The notes: generated by a model from the letters alone, not told the origin. A stretch of 32,266 nt of DNA from Rhodovulum robiginosum (GCF_003944755.1 NZ_RWGU01000029.1:1-32266); one strand, 5' to 3'; numbered from the stretch's first letter, positions 9,649-16,827 are shown. Translations and numbers: made by a program.

Positions 9649-11697
9649 TCAGCCCTCGGCCAGCACGTCAAGGAAGGCCGGGCCGAAGCGTTCGGTCTTT
9701 TGCGGGCCCATGCCCGGCAGGCGTTCCATCTCGTCAAGGCTGGCCGGGCGCCGTTCGGCGATCCGGCGCAGCGTGGACTGGTTGCAATTGAGGTATTTTC
9801 CCGTGCCGTCGGTGCCCCGGCTCAACTGCATCTGCACGTCGACCAGCCGGTCGTAGAGCGCGCCCTCGGGCCGGCCGGCCAGCTTGCGCCTTGCAGGGTG
9901 CGGCGTCTCTGACGCGGCGCCGGTGACGATTTCCAGAAAGGCCGCGCCGTAGCGTTCCAGCTTTTTCGCGCCGACGCCGCCGATGCGGGCCATCTCGTCC
10001 AGGGTCTGGGGCCGGGTTTCGGCCATCTCGATCAGCGTGCGGTCGTTGAAGATCACGTAGGCGGGCACGCGGGCGGCCTCGGCAAAGGCGCGGCGCCTGG
10101 CCTTGAGCGCGGACAGGAGCGGCGCGTCCTCGTCCGAGACCAGCGCCTTGACCGCCGGCCGTGCACGGCCGGCGGCGCGGATCGTGTCGCGGCGCAACTC
10201 GATCGCCTCTTCGCCCTTGAGGATCGGCCGCGCCGCGGCGGTCATCCGGAGCGCGCCGTGGCGCTCGGGGTCGGGGCGCACGAGGTCGCGCCCCATCATC
10301 TGGCGAAACACCGCCTGCCAGCCCTTGCGGTCGAATTCGCGCCCCACGCCGAAGGTGGGCAACTGGTCATGGCGGCGGGCGCGCACCTTGTCGGTGGTCG
10401 TGCCCGTCAGGATGTCGACCAGGTGGCCGGTGCCGAACCACTCGCCCGTGCGCAGGATTGCCGACAGCGCCTTTTGCACCGCCTCGGTGGCGTCGAATAC
10501 CTCGGGCGGGGTGTCGCAGAGATCGCACTTGCCGCAAGGCTGGGCCGCTTCGCCGAAATAGCCCAAGAGCGTCTGCCGCCGGCACCCCAGCGCCTCGGCC
10601 AGGCCCAGCAGGGCGTTGAGGCGGGCGTGGTCGGCCGCGCGCCGCTCGGGCGGGGCGAGGCTTTCGTCGATCTGGGTGCGGCGCAGGCGGATGTCTTCGG
10701 GGCCGTACAGCGTCAGCGTCTCGGCGGGCGCCCCGTCGCGGCCGGCGCGGCCGATTTCCTGGTAATAGGCCTCGATCGATTTCGGCAGGTCGGCATGGGC
10801 GACCCAGCGGATATCGGGCTTGTCCACTCCCATGCCGAAGGCGACCGTGGCCACCACGATCAGCCCGTCCTCGGTCTGGAAGCGCGCCTCGACATGACGC
10901 CGCGCGTCGGGCCCCATCCCGCCGTGATAGGCGCAGGCGGCGTGGCCGTCCTGGGCCAAGGCCTGGGCCAGCGTTTCGGTCTTGGCCCGCGTGCCGCAAT
11001 AGACGATGCCCGGCTGGCCCTTGCGCGCGGCGGCGAAGTCGAGGATCTGGCGGCGCGGGCCGTCCTTGGGCGCGAAGGCGAGGTGGATATTGGGCCGGTC
11101 GAAGCCGCGCAGGAAGATCTCGGGCGGTGCGCCATCGAACAGCCGCGCGACGATCTCGTCCCGCGTTTCGGCATCGGCGGTGGCGGTAAAGGCGGCCAGA
11201 GGCACGCCCAGCGCCTGGCGCAACTCGCCGATGCGCAGGTAGTCGGGGCGAAAATCGTGGCCCCACTGGCTGACGCAATGGGCCTCGTCCACGGCGATCA
11301 GGCCGACGCCGATCCGGCGCAGCATGTTGGCGGTGCCGGCCGAGGCCAGCCGCTCGGGCGCCATGTAAAGCAATTTCAGGCTTCCTGCGTCGAGCGCGTC
11401 GAACACCGCGCGGGTTTCCTCGTCGGTATTGCCCGAGGTCAGCGCGCCCGCGGCCACGCCGGCCTCTTTCAGCCCGCGCACCTGGTCGCGCATCAGCGCG
11501 ATCAAGGGCGAGATGACCACCGTCACCCCCTCGCGGCAAAGCGCGGGCAACTGAAAGCACAGCGACTTGCCCCCGCCCGTGGGCATGATCGCCAGCGTGT
11601 TGCGCCCCTCGGTGACGGCACGCACGATATCTTCCTGGCCGGGACGGAAGGCGGAAAAGCCGAAGACCGAGGACAGCAGGTCAGACGCAGAGGGCAT
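9649..11697 (-). CDS. recQ: ATP-dependent DNA helicase RecQ with two HRDC domains
   Basis: A 682-residue 3'-5' DNA helicase for recombination and stalled-fork repair. Helicase domain 1 holds Walker A PTGGGKS (Lys44) and Walker B DEAH (137-140) followed by the aromatic-rich loop CVSQWGHDFRPDY that couples DNA binding to ATP hydrolysis. Domain 2 carries motif VI QEIGRAGRDG. The RecQ zinc-binding region shows four cysteines (CRRQ ... CGKCDLC), then a winged-helix RQC domain. Two HRDC domains follow, at about 527-606 (ending GGVGAKKLERYG) and 607-682 (ending PGMGPQKTERFG), so the protein is about 70 residues longer than E. coli RecQ. The ATG at 11697 gives the standard N-terminus. No good Shine-Dalgarno precedes it; a nested palindrome ends 6 bases upstream and may affect translation. 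yggT lies upstream on the same strand. Confidence 0.96.
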   Translation of the reverse strand: MPSASDLLSSVFGFSAFRPGQEDIVRAVTEGRNTLAIMPTGGGKSLCFQLPALCREGVTVVISPLIALMRDQVRGLKEAGVAAGALTSGNTDEETRAVFDALDAGSLKLLYMAPERLASAGTANMLRRIGVGLIAVDEAHCVSQWGHDFRPDYLRIGELRQALGVPLAAFTATADAETRDEIVARLFDGAPPEIFLRGFDRPNIHLAFAPKDGPRRQILDFAAARKGQPGIVYCGTRAKTETLAQALAQDGHAACAYHGGMGPDARRHVEARFQTEDGLIVVATVAFGMGVDKPDIRWVAHADLPKSIEAYYQEIGRAGRDGAPAETLTLYGPEDIRLRRTQIDESLAPPERRAADHARLNALLGLAEALGCRRQTLLGYFGEAAQPCGKCDLCDTPPEVFDATEAVQKALSAILRTGEWFGTGHLVDILTGTTTDKVRARRHDQLPTFGVGREFDRKGWQAVFRQMMGRDLVRPDPERHGALRMTAAARPILKGEEAIELRRDTIRAAGRARPAVKALVSDEDAPLLSALKARRRAFAEAARVPAYVIFNDRTLIEMAETRPQTLDEMARIGGVGAKKLERYGAAFLEIVTGAASETPHPARRKLAGRPEGALYDRLVDVQMQLSRGTDGTGKYLNCNQSTLRRIAERRPASLDEMERLPGMGPQKTERFGPAFLDVLAEG

Positions 11698-11702
11698 GGG
11701 CC

Positions 11703-11747
11703 TGTGGGATTTGATGAAAACTGCTCGTTTTCATGGACCATCCCACA
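11703..11747. promoter_or_regulatory. Nested perfect palindrome directly upstream of recQ
   Basis: Outer arms TGTGGGAT (11703-11710) and ATCCCACA (11740-11747) and inner arms ATGAAAAC (11714-11721) and GTTTTCAT (11727-11734) are each perfect 8-bp complements, separated by 3 and 5 unpaired bases, with a 5-base loop. The element fills most of the 78-base gap between yggT and recQ and stops 6 bases before the recQ ATG. No T-run follows on either strand, so it is not an ordinary intrinsic terminator. It could be a hairpin controlling recQ translation, a processing or stability site in a yggT-recQ transcript, an operator, or a dispersed repeat. The structure is certain; the role is not. Confidence 0.6.
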
Positions 11748-11775
11748 CTAAGAAACGGTGAACAAGCCCTCGAGG

Positions 11776-12063
11776 TCAGACAAACAGGTATATGTTGTTG
11801 GCGATGATGATTCTGATGGCATATATCGCGATCAGAACGACCAGCGGCGCCAGGTCGAAACTGCCGGTTTGGGGCAGAATGCGGCGCACCGGCGCGTAGA
11901 GAGGCTCCAGCAGGCGGTTCAGCCCGTCCCAGATCTGGCGGACCAGCGGCTGGTAGAGGTTGAGCACCTGAAAGCTGATCAGCCAGCTCATGATCACCTG
12001 CACGATGATGATGAACCACACGATATCTAGGATCAGCAGCAGGATTTGGAGAAGCGACAACAT
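11776..12063 (-). CDS. YggT family inner-membrane protein
   Basis: A 95-residue protein with a hydrophobic helix at about residues 3-30 and another at about 70-95, joined by a loop holding the family-typical pattern LNLYQPLVRQIWDGLNRLLEP and PVRRILP. This is the single YggT (Ycf19-like) unit, one repeat of the family. YggT proteins are linked to membrane organisation, osmotic tolerance and, in chloroplasts, thylakoid organisation; no biochemical activity is known. The ATG at 12063 is chosen because it begins the first helix directly and matches family length; a longer reading to 12126 only adds a non-conserved tail. It is divergent from the thioesterase gene, with 134 bases between the starts, and upstream of recQ on the same strand. 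Confidence 0.9.
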   Translation of the reverse strand: MLSLLQILLLILDIVWFIIIVQVIMSWLISFQVLNLYQPLVRQIWDGLNRLLEPLYAPVRRILPQTGSFDLAPLVVLIAIYAIRIIIANNIYLFV

Positions 12064-12197
12064 CGGGCAAGACCTTCTTTGGGCGGCGTTCGACGAAGAG
12101 GTAAGGGGCTGCGCCGCGCCGCGCAACCGGCTTTGCGCCGCCGGCCCTTGACGGCGCCTGCACGGAAGGGCTGTCTCGGGCGCGGAAGGAGTCGCCG

Positions 12198-12731
12198 ATG
12201 TACCCGTTCCTGCGCCTGGCCAACGAATTCCGCGAGCACCGCAATGCCGCGCCGCTGCCGATCACCGGTACCCATGTGTCGCACCATCGCTGCTGGCCGT
12301 GGGATCTCGACATCTGGCGCGAGCTCAACAACGGGCGCACGCTGACGTTGCTCGACCTGGGGCGCCTGCCGCTGGCGCGCCGGATGGGTCTGATCGACAC
12401 GCTGAGGCGCGAAGGGTGGGGGCTGACCATGGCCGGCGTCTCGGTACGCTACCGGCGGCGGGTGCGGGTTTTCGACCGGATCGAGATGAAAAGCCGCCTG
12501 CTGGGTTGGGACGAGAGGTTTTTCTACATCGAGCAAGGCATGTGGGTGCGCGGCACCTGCGCCAATCACGCGCTTTACCGGGCGGCGGTCACCGACGAGA
12601 CCGGCCTTCTCGCGCCCGTCCGCGTTGCCGCGGCGATGGGCGTGGCCGGGTCGCCCGACCTGCCCGGTTGGGTCGCCGCCTGGATCGCCGCCGAGGCCGA
12701 ACGCCCCTGGCCGCCGATGGACGGGGCGTGA
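12198..12731 (+). CDS. Acyl-CoA thioesterase-like hotdog-fold protein (THEM6-like)
   Basis: A 177-residue cytosolic protein of the 4-hydroxybenzoyl-CoA thioesterase superfamily. The sequence WPWDLDIWRELNNGRTLTLLDLGR (about residues 34-57) matches the family pattern of an Asp or Asn facing the substrate, followed by the central hotdog helix. The block SVRYRRRVRVFDRIEMKSRLLGWDERFFYIEQ is the beta-sheet typical of these enzymes. It probably hydrolyses an acyl-CoA or acyl-ACP thioester, but the substrate cannot be told from sequence. The start is supported by AAGGAG 7 bases upstream. It stands first in a plus-strand run, 69 bases before the transporter gene. The 134-base divergent gap with yggT contains TTGACG near 12147, a possible -35 element without a convincing -10. 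Confidence 0.85.
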   Translation: MYPFLRLANEFREHRNAAPLPITGTHVSHHRCWPWDLDIWRELNNGRTLTLLDLGRLPLARRMGLIDTLRREGWGLTMAGVSVRYRRRVRVFDRIEMKSRLLGWDERFFYIEQGMWVRGTCANHALYRAAVTDETGLLAPVRVAAAMGVAGSPDLPGWVAAWIAAEAERPWPPMDGA

Positions 12732-12775
12732 CGCCACGGGCCGTTGTGCCCGGTACGTTTCCGGGGTTTTATGCG

Positions 12776-12789
12776 CCAAAGGCCTTTGG
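12776..12789. promoter_or_regulatory. 14-bp perfect palindrome upstream of the MFS gene
   Basis: CCAAAGGCCTTTGG reads the same on both strands and lies 11 bases before the chosen transporter start, just in front of or overlapping its G-rich ribosome binding site. It has no loop, so it fits a dimeric-repressor operator better than an RNA hairpin. One site of this length can arise by chance in GC-rich DNA, and no second copy was noticed in the window. Confidence 0.25.
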
Positions 12790-12800
12790 GGGGACAGTGC

Positions 12801-14159
12801 ATGGCAGACCGGGGGGCGCGGCGGCGCATATGGGGCTGGTGGTTCTTCGACTGGGCCAGCCAGCCCTTCAGCACGCTCTTGCTGACCTTCATCTTCGCCC
12901 CTTACGTGAAAGACCTGCTTGACGATGGCAGCGCGGCGCAGGCGGCCTGGGGCTACGGTGTCGGCGCGGCCGGCATCCTGATCGCGCTGGCCGCTCCCGT
13001 GCTGGGCGCGATCGCCGACAAGAGCGGCGGGCGCATGGGCTGGATCGCGCTGTTTTCGCTGCTTTACGTCGCGGGTTCGTGGGGCCTGTGGTGGGCGGCG
13101 CCCGACAATTTCAACATCGTTCTGATCCTGATGTCCTTCGGACTGGGGCTGATGGGGCTGGAATTCGCAACGATCTTCATCAACGCGATGCTGCCCGACC
13201 TGGGGCCGCGGGCCGAACTGGGGCGCATCTCGGGCGCCGGCTGGGCCTTCGGCTATCTCGGCGGGCTGGTGGCGCTGATGATCATGCTGGCCTTTTTTGC
13301 CGAGGGCGATGGCGGGCGCACGCTGATCGGACTGGTGCCGGCGCTGGGTCTCGACGGCGCGGCGCGCGAGGGCACGCGCTTTGTCGGGCCGTTCACCGCG
13401 CTGTGGTACCTGCTCTTCATGATCCCGTTCTTCTTCTGGATGCGCGAGGCGCCGCACCCGCACAGAACGACGCTGAAAGGCGCGGTCCGGACCGTCTGGC
13501 CCGAGCTGAAGGCGACGCTGCGCCGGCTGCCGCGCGCGCCCAGCCTGATGGCCTACCTGGCCTCGTCGATGCTCTATCGGGACGCGCTGAACGGGATCTA
13601 CGTCTTCGGCGGCATCTACGCGGCGGGTGTACTGGGCTGGTCTGTCGTCGATGTGGGCATCTTCGGCATCATCGCCCTGCTGACGGGCGCGGCGTTTTCC
13701 TGGGTGGGCGGACAGGCCGACCACCGCTTCGGACCCAAGCCGGTGATCGTGGTCACGGTGATCGCGCTGACGCTGATCGCGGCGGGGGTGATCTTCATCT
13801 CGCGCGAGGCCGTGTTCGGCATCGCCGTCGCGCCAGGGTCGAACCTGCCGGACATCGCGTTTTACGTCCTCGGCGCGGCCATCGGCTCGGCCGGGGGGGC
13901 GCTGCAGACGGCGAGCCGCACGATGATGGTGCGCCAGGCCGACCCGGCGCGGATGACCGAGGGGTTCGGGCTGTACGCCCTTGCAGGCAAGGCGACAGCG
14001 TTCCTCGCGCCGATCTCCATCGGGGTGGTGACCGATGTCACCGGCAGCCAGCAAATGGGCATCGCCCCGCTTGTTGTGCTTTTTCTGTTGGGGCTTTTTC
14101 TGCTACTCTTCGTCAAGGCAGACGGCGAACGGGCAGAAACATGGCACGCATTATCCTGA
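12801..14159 (+). CDS. MFS transporter of the UMF1/Atg22-like family
   Basis: A 452-residue inner-membrane protein with about 12 hydrophobic helices in two halves, separated by a charged loop near residues 215-255. The start RRRIWGWWFFDWASQPFSTLLLTFIFAPY is the signature of the UMF1 branch of the major facilitator superfamily (related to yeast Atg22 vacuolar effluxers), and PVLGAIADKSGGR is the loop 2-3 motif. The substrate is unknown; eukaryotic relatives export amino acids. The ATG at 12801 is preferred because GGGGGGA lies about 8 bases upstream and the helix follows quickly; ATG 12771 and GTG 12744 are also in frame. Its last 19 bases overlap the mepA-like gene, which suggests coupled translation. 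Confidence 0.9.
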   Translation: MADRGARRRIWGWWFFDWASQPFSTLLLTFIFAPYVKDLLDDGSAAQAAWGYGVGAAGILIALAAPVLGAIADKSGGRMGWIALFSLLYVAGSWGLWWAAPDNFNIVLILMSFGLGLMGLEFATIFINAMLPDLGPRAELGRISGAGWAFGYLGGLVALMIMLAFFAEGDGGRTLIGLVPALGLDGAAREGTRFVGPFTALWYLLFMIPFFFWMREAPHPHRTTLKGAVRTVWPELKATLRRLPRAPSLMAYLASSMLYRDALNGIYVFGGIYAAGVLGWSVVDVGIFGIIALLTGAAFSWVGGQADHRFGPKPVIVVTVIALTLIAAGVIFISREAVFGIAVAPGSNLPDIAFYVLGAAIGSAGGALQTASRTMMVRQADPARMTEGFGLYALAGKATAFLAPISIGVVTDVTGSQQMGIAPLVVLFLLGLFLLLFVKADGERAETWHALS

Positions 14160-15037
14160 CGGTCCTGCTATTGGCGGGGCTTGCCGGCGCGGCGACGGCC
14201 GAGCCAAAGGCAAACGAGCTTTTCGGCGCGATGAAAGCAGGCAGTCCGCACCAGCCGGCGGCCTTCGGCAGCTATGCCAAGGGCTGCGCGGCCGGGTTGG
14301 TGGAATTGCCCGAGACCGGGCCCACCTGGCAGGCGATGCGGCTGAGCCGCAACCGCAACTGGGGCCATCCCGACACGATCGCCTTTATCCAGCGGCTCAG
14401 CCGCGAGGCCACGCGCCACGGCTGGCTGGGGCTTTATGTGGGCGATATCAGCCAGCCCCGCGGCGGGCCGATGACCAGCGGGCACCGCTCGCACCAGATC
14501 GGGCTCGACGCCGATATCTGGATGTCGCCGCCCAAGCGGCTGAACCTCAGCCGGGCCGAGCGCGAGAGCTTGTCCGCGATCTCTGTGCGCAGCGCCGACC
14601 AGCGACGGGTGAACGGCAATTACACCCGCGCCCATGGCGCGATCTTGAAAGCCGCGGCGCTGGACCCGGCGGTCGACCGCATCTTCGTGACCGCCCCGGT
14701 CAAGATCGAGCTGTGCAAGCAGGCCACCCGGTCCGACCGGAAATGGCTGCAGAAGATCCGGCCGCTTTACGGGCACCACTACCATTTCCACGTGCGGCTG
14801 AAATGTCCCGCGGGCTCGCCCGGCTGCCGCAAGCAGTCGCCGACGGTGGCCGAGCTGTCGAAGGGCGGCGATGGCTGCGACGAGACGCTGCAATGGTGGG
14901 TGACCGATTACCTTGACCCGCCCAAGGCGACCAAACCCGCCAAACCGTCCAAGCCCGCGCCCAAGCGCCGGCACCCGCGCGATTACACCATGGCAGATCT
15001 GCCCAGCCAATGCGCGCAAGTGCTCGCGGCGCGCTGA
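14141..15037 (+). CDS. mepA: MepA-like penicillin-insensitive murein endopeptidase
   Basis: A 298-residue secreted zinc peptidase that would cleave D-Ala-mDAP cross-links in peptidoglycan. A signal peptide (MARIILTVLLLAGLAGAATA) directs it to the periplasm. The LAS-fold zinc ligands can be matched to E. coli MepA: His118 and Asp125 in SHQIGLDADIW and His217 in HHYHFHV, with His115, His212 and His215 completing the active-site set. Cysteines (CAAG, ELC, KC, GC, DGCDE) resemble the disulphides of the family. A Lys/Pro-rich tail (about 257-280) ending in QCAQVLAAR is an extension that could contact the cell wall. The gene starts inside the end of the transporter gene and its own end overlaps the next gene by 28 bases, so the three form one tightly packed unit. 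No clear Shine-Dalgarno precedes the ATG, consistent with coupling. Confidence 0.93.
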   Translation: MARIILTVLLLAGLAGAATAEPKANELFGAMKAGSPHQPAAFGSYAKGCAAGLVELPETGPTWQAMRLSRNRNWGHPDTIAFIQRLSREATRHGWLGLYVGDISQPRGGPMTSGHRSHQIGLDADIWMSPPKRLNLSRAERESLSAISVRSADQRRVNGNYTRAHGAILKAAALDPAVDRIFVTAPVKIELCKQATRSDRKWLQKIRPLYGHHYHFHVRLKCPAGSPGCRKQSPTVAELSKGGDGCDETLQWWVTDYLDPPKATKPAKPSKPAPKRRHPRDYTMADLPSQCAQVLAAR

Positions 15038-15915
15038 TCCTCGTTTTCCTCGGCCTCGCGGCGCTGGCCGGCGTGCCCGCGCCCGAGCTGGCGCACGCTC
15101 GCCATGCCGGGTCGGCCTGGGCGAAGGCGCCCGATCTGGGCATCGGCGGGCTTTCGGGGCTGGAGCTTTCGCCAGACGGCGCAAGCTTTGCCGCGATTTC
15201 CGACCGGGGCTTTTTCGTCACGGGGCGGCTTTCGCGGCAGGACGGCCGGCTGACCGGGCTGGCCGGGCTGAAGGTCTGGCCGATGCGCGGCCCCGGGGGC
15301 GGGGTGCTGACCGGCGCCGATGCCGAGGGATTGGCCCGCGGCGCCGATGGCGCGCTCTACGTCTCTTTCGAGGGCACCGAGGGCGGCGTCATGCGCTTTG
15401 AAGGTCCCGATGCGCCCGGCCGCCCTCTGCCGTACCCGGCGGGCTTCGCGCCGCGCCATGACAACCGGGGATTGGAACTGTTGTCGGCGGGTCCGGACGG
15501 TACGCTCTTTTCCCTGCCGGAATGGCCCGCGGAGAACGGCCGCTTTCCTGTCTTCCGTTTCATCGACGGCGCCTGGACGCAGCCCTTTTCGATTGCCGCG
15601 GAGAGCGGGTTCAGCCCGGTGGGCGGCGATTTCGGGCCCGACGGACACTTCTACCTGCTGGAACGCCAGTTGATCGCGCCGGTGGGCTTTCGCAGCCGGG
15701 TACGCCGTTTCGACCGGGGCCCGGGCGATCCGGGCGCCGGCCGCGTGATCCTGGCCACGCCACCAGGCCGGCACGGCAACCTGGAGGGGCTGTCGGTCTG
15801 GCGCGACGGGGATGGCCGGATCAGGCTGAGCATGGTGTCGGACGACAATTTCCTGGCGCTGCAACGCGGTCAGATCGTCGAATACGTACTGGACGCAGGC
15901 GGCCCAGCCGGGTAA
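15010..15915 (+). CDS. Esterase-like activity of phytase family protein (secreted beta-propeller)
   Basis: A 301-residue protein with a signal peptide or anchor (residues about 7-28) and then one domain of the phytase-like esterase family (PF13449). Visible family features are GLSGLELSPDGASFAAISDRG, ADAEGLARGADGALYVSFEG, HDNRGLELLS and NLEGLSVWRDGDGRIRLSMVSDDN, evenly spaced as propeller blades with acidic residues that bind calcium in phytases. It probably acts in the periplasm on a phosphoester or related substrate, but many members are uncharacterised. The ATG at 15010 lies within the end of the mepA-like gene (28-base overlap). The stop is followed at once by a strong hairpin. Confidence 0.85.
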   Translation: MRASARGALILVFLGLAALAGVPAPELAHARHAGSAWAKAPDLGIGGLSGLELSPDGASFAAISDRGFFVTGRLSRQDGRLTGLAGLKVWPMRGPGGGVLTGADAEGLARGADGALYVSFEGTEGGVMRFEGPDAPGRPLPYPAGFAPRHDNRGLELLSAGPDGTLFSLPEWPAENGRFPVFRFIDGAWTQPFSIAAESGFSPVGGDFGPDGHFYLLERQLIAPVGFRSRVRRFDRGPGDPGAGRVILATPPGRHGNLEGLSVWRDGDGRIRLSMVSDDNFLALQRGQIVEYVLDAGGPAG

Positions 15916-15949
15916 GGAGCCTTGCCCGCACGGTGCGGGCCAAGTCTCC
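15916..15949 (+). other. Long GC-rich hairpin overlapping the riboswitch candidate
   Basis: Starting right after the upstream stop codon, GGAG (15916-15919) pairs with CTCC (15946-15949), CTTG (15921-15924) with CAAG (15941-15944), and CCCGCA (15925-15930) with TGCGGG (15934-15939), around a 3-base loop. That is 14 pairs with one mismatch and one bulge. No T-run follows. The 3' side uses the bases that form the P1 and P2 5' strands of the preQ1-like pseudoknot, so the two folds cannot coexist. It may be the alternative state of the switch or simply protect the 3' end of the upstream message. Confidence 0.6.
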
Positions 15950-15968
15950 GCCACCTTGTAAAAACGGA
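15941..15968 (+). promoter_or_regulatory. Candidate preQ1-I riboswitch upstream of the queuosine-precursor transporter
   Basis: The bases fit an H-type pseudoknot of the preQ1-I class. P1 is CAAG (15941-15944) with CTTG (15955-15958). The loop TCTCCGCCAC supplies TCCG (15947-15950), which pairs with CGGA (15965-15968) at the end of the A-rich tail TAAAAA (P2). The order (P1 hairpin, loop strand, C/A-rich loop end, A-rich tail, P2) matches the known class, and the downstream gene is in a family known to be controlled by it. GGA of P2 lies 8 bases before the ATG and is the only ribosome binding site candidate, so ligand binding would hide it: repression of translation by preQ1 is inferred. P1 is short (4 pairs) and the tail is not the exact consensus, hence the caution. 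Confidence 0.68.
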
Positions 15969-15976
15969 TCATACCC

Positions 15977-16600
15977 ATGTATCGCACGCTTTTGCCCGGC
16001 ATCCTTGCCATGGCCGCCATCGTGGTGGCGTCGAATATCCTCGTGCAGTTCCTGTTCGGCCAATGGCTGACCTGGGGCGCCTTCACCTACCCGCTGGCCT
16101 TCCTGGTCACCGACGTGATGAACCGCGTCTACGGGCCCGCGCAGGCGCGCAAGGTGGTTTTGGCCGGCTTCGTCGTGGGGATCGCGTGTTCGTTCGTCGG
16201 CACCCAGATCCAGGGCGAGTTCGGCCCGCTGGTCACGCTGCGCATCGCGCTGGGCTCTGGTCTGGCCTTTCTCACCGCGCAACTGCTGGACGTGGCGGTG
16301 TTCGACCGGCTGCGCGAGGGCCGCTGGTGGCGCGCGCCGCTGACCTCGACCCTGATCGGATCGTCGGTCGATACGGTGCTGTTCTTTACCATCGCGTTTT
16401 CGTCATGGCTGGCCGTTCTCGAGCCCGGCAACGACGTGGCCTGGGCCAACGAGGCGCTGCCGCTTCTGGGTGTGGGGCCGGTTGCGCCGCTCTGGATGTC
16501 GCTGGCTTTGGCCGATTGGGGTGTCAAACTTGCCCTCGCCTTGGTCGCCCTGGTGCCATTTCGCCTGATTGTTGGTCGGCTGATGGCACGTGTTGCGTGA
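15977..16600 (+). CDS. yhhQ: Queuosine precursor transporter, YhhQ/VUT family
   Basis: A 207-residue inner-membrane protein with about six helices, the usual size of the VUT family (DUF165). Diagnostic features are the first-helix block AAIVVASNILVQF, FTYPLAFLVTDVMNRVYGP (about 34-52) and the late TSTLIGSSVDTVLFFTIAF. E. coli YhhQ imports preQ0 and preQ1, intermediates of the queuosine base placed at tRNA position 34. Import would allow salvage in place of de novo synthesis. The leader holds a preQ1-I-like pseudoknot, which strongly supports the substrate class. The ATG at 15977 has only GGA as Shine-Dalgarno, inside P2 of that pseudoknot. The gene ends 69 bases before the mini-ORF leader of arfB. 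Confidence 0.93.
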   Translation: MYRTLLPGILAMAAIVVASNILVQFLFGQWLTWGAFTYPLAFLVTDVMNRVYGPAQARKVVLAGFVVGIACSFVGTQIQGEFGPLVTLRIALGSGLAFLTAQLLDVAVFDRLREGRWWRAPLTSTLIGSSVDTVLFFTIAFSSWLAVLEPGNDVAWANEALPLLGVGPVAPLWMSLALADWGVKLALALVALVPFRLIVGRLMARVA

Positions 16601-16607
16601 TTTCTTT

Positions 16608-16630
16608 TGACAGACACAAAATCTGTGTCA
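16608..16630. promoter_or_regulatory. Overlapping inverted repeats behind yhhQ, with a TTGACA box
   Basis: TGACA (16608-16612) and TGTCA (16626-16630) are outer inverted arms; GACACA (16613-16618) and TGTGTC (16624-16629) pair with a 5-base loop; ACAGA (16610-16614) and TCTGT (16622-16626) form a third pairing. TTGACA at 16607-16612 equals the sigma-70 -35 consensus, but the region about 17 bases on (ACTCTC) is a poor -10. Alternatives are a weak terminator for yhhQ, though no T-run follows, or an operator over the promoter of the next leader. Confidence 0.35.
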
Positions 16631-16669
16631 CTCTCAGATCAACGGAAGCAACTGAAAGGAGGTGGTCCA

Positions 16670-16726
16670 GTGTCTAGAGCGATGTTGGAGAGAGGTGTCG
16701 GAACAGTCAGGGGGGTCACCGCCTGA
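16670..16726 (+). CDS. 18-codon leader ORF with extreme Shine-Dalgarno sequence
   Basis: A GTG-started reading frame encodes MSRAMLERGVGTVRGVTA. Directly in front, GAAAGGAGGTGGTCCAG (16654-16670) is complementary over 17 bases to the 3' end of 16S rRNA (one G-U pair), far longer than needed, with GGAGG 7 bases from the GTG. This is strong evidence of translation, or at least of ribosome capture. The peptide is arginine- and glycine-containing, has no membrane segment and is not rich in one amino acid as classical biosynthetic leaders are. Downstream lie paired segments TCAGGGG/CCCCTGA (16707-16713 with 16749-16755), a TGGGCC/GGCCCA hairpin (16757-16779) and a terminator, before arfB. I do not recognise the peptide. 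A leader-peptide attenuator or a small independent gene are both possible. Confidence 0.6.
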   Translation: MSRAMLERGVGTVRGVTA

Positions 16727-16794
16727 GGGCAGCCCCAAGGGCGTGAAACCCCTGATTGGGCCCGACTCTAACCGGCCCATCTCCCAGACCTCGG

Positions 16795-16827
16795 AAGGGT
16801 CGCCCGCGTGGCGGCCCTTTCTCGTTT
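16795..16827 (+). terminator. Intrinsic terminator between the leader ORF and arfB
   Basis: AAGGGTCGCC (16795-16804) and GGCGGCCCTT (16810-16819) form a 10-pair stem with one G-T pair around the loop CGCGT, followed by a T-rich tail TCTCGTTT. It ends the transcript carrying the 18-codon ORF 27 bases before arfB. Read-through or an alternative fold would be needed for arfB to share that promoter; TATAGG at 16839-16844 is a possible own -10 for arfB, giving an almost leaderless message. Confidence 0.7.
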
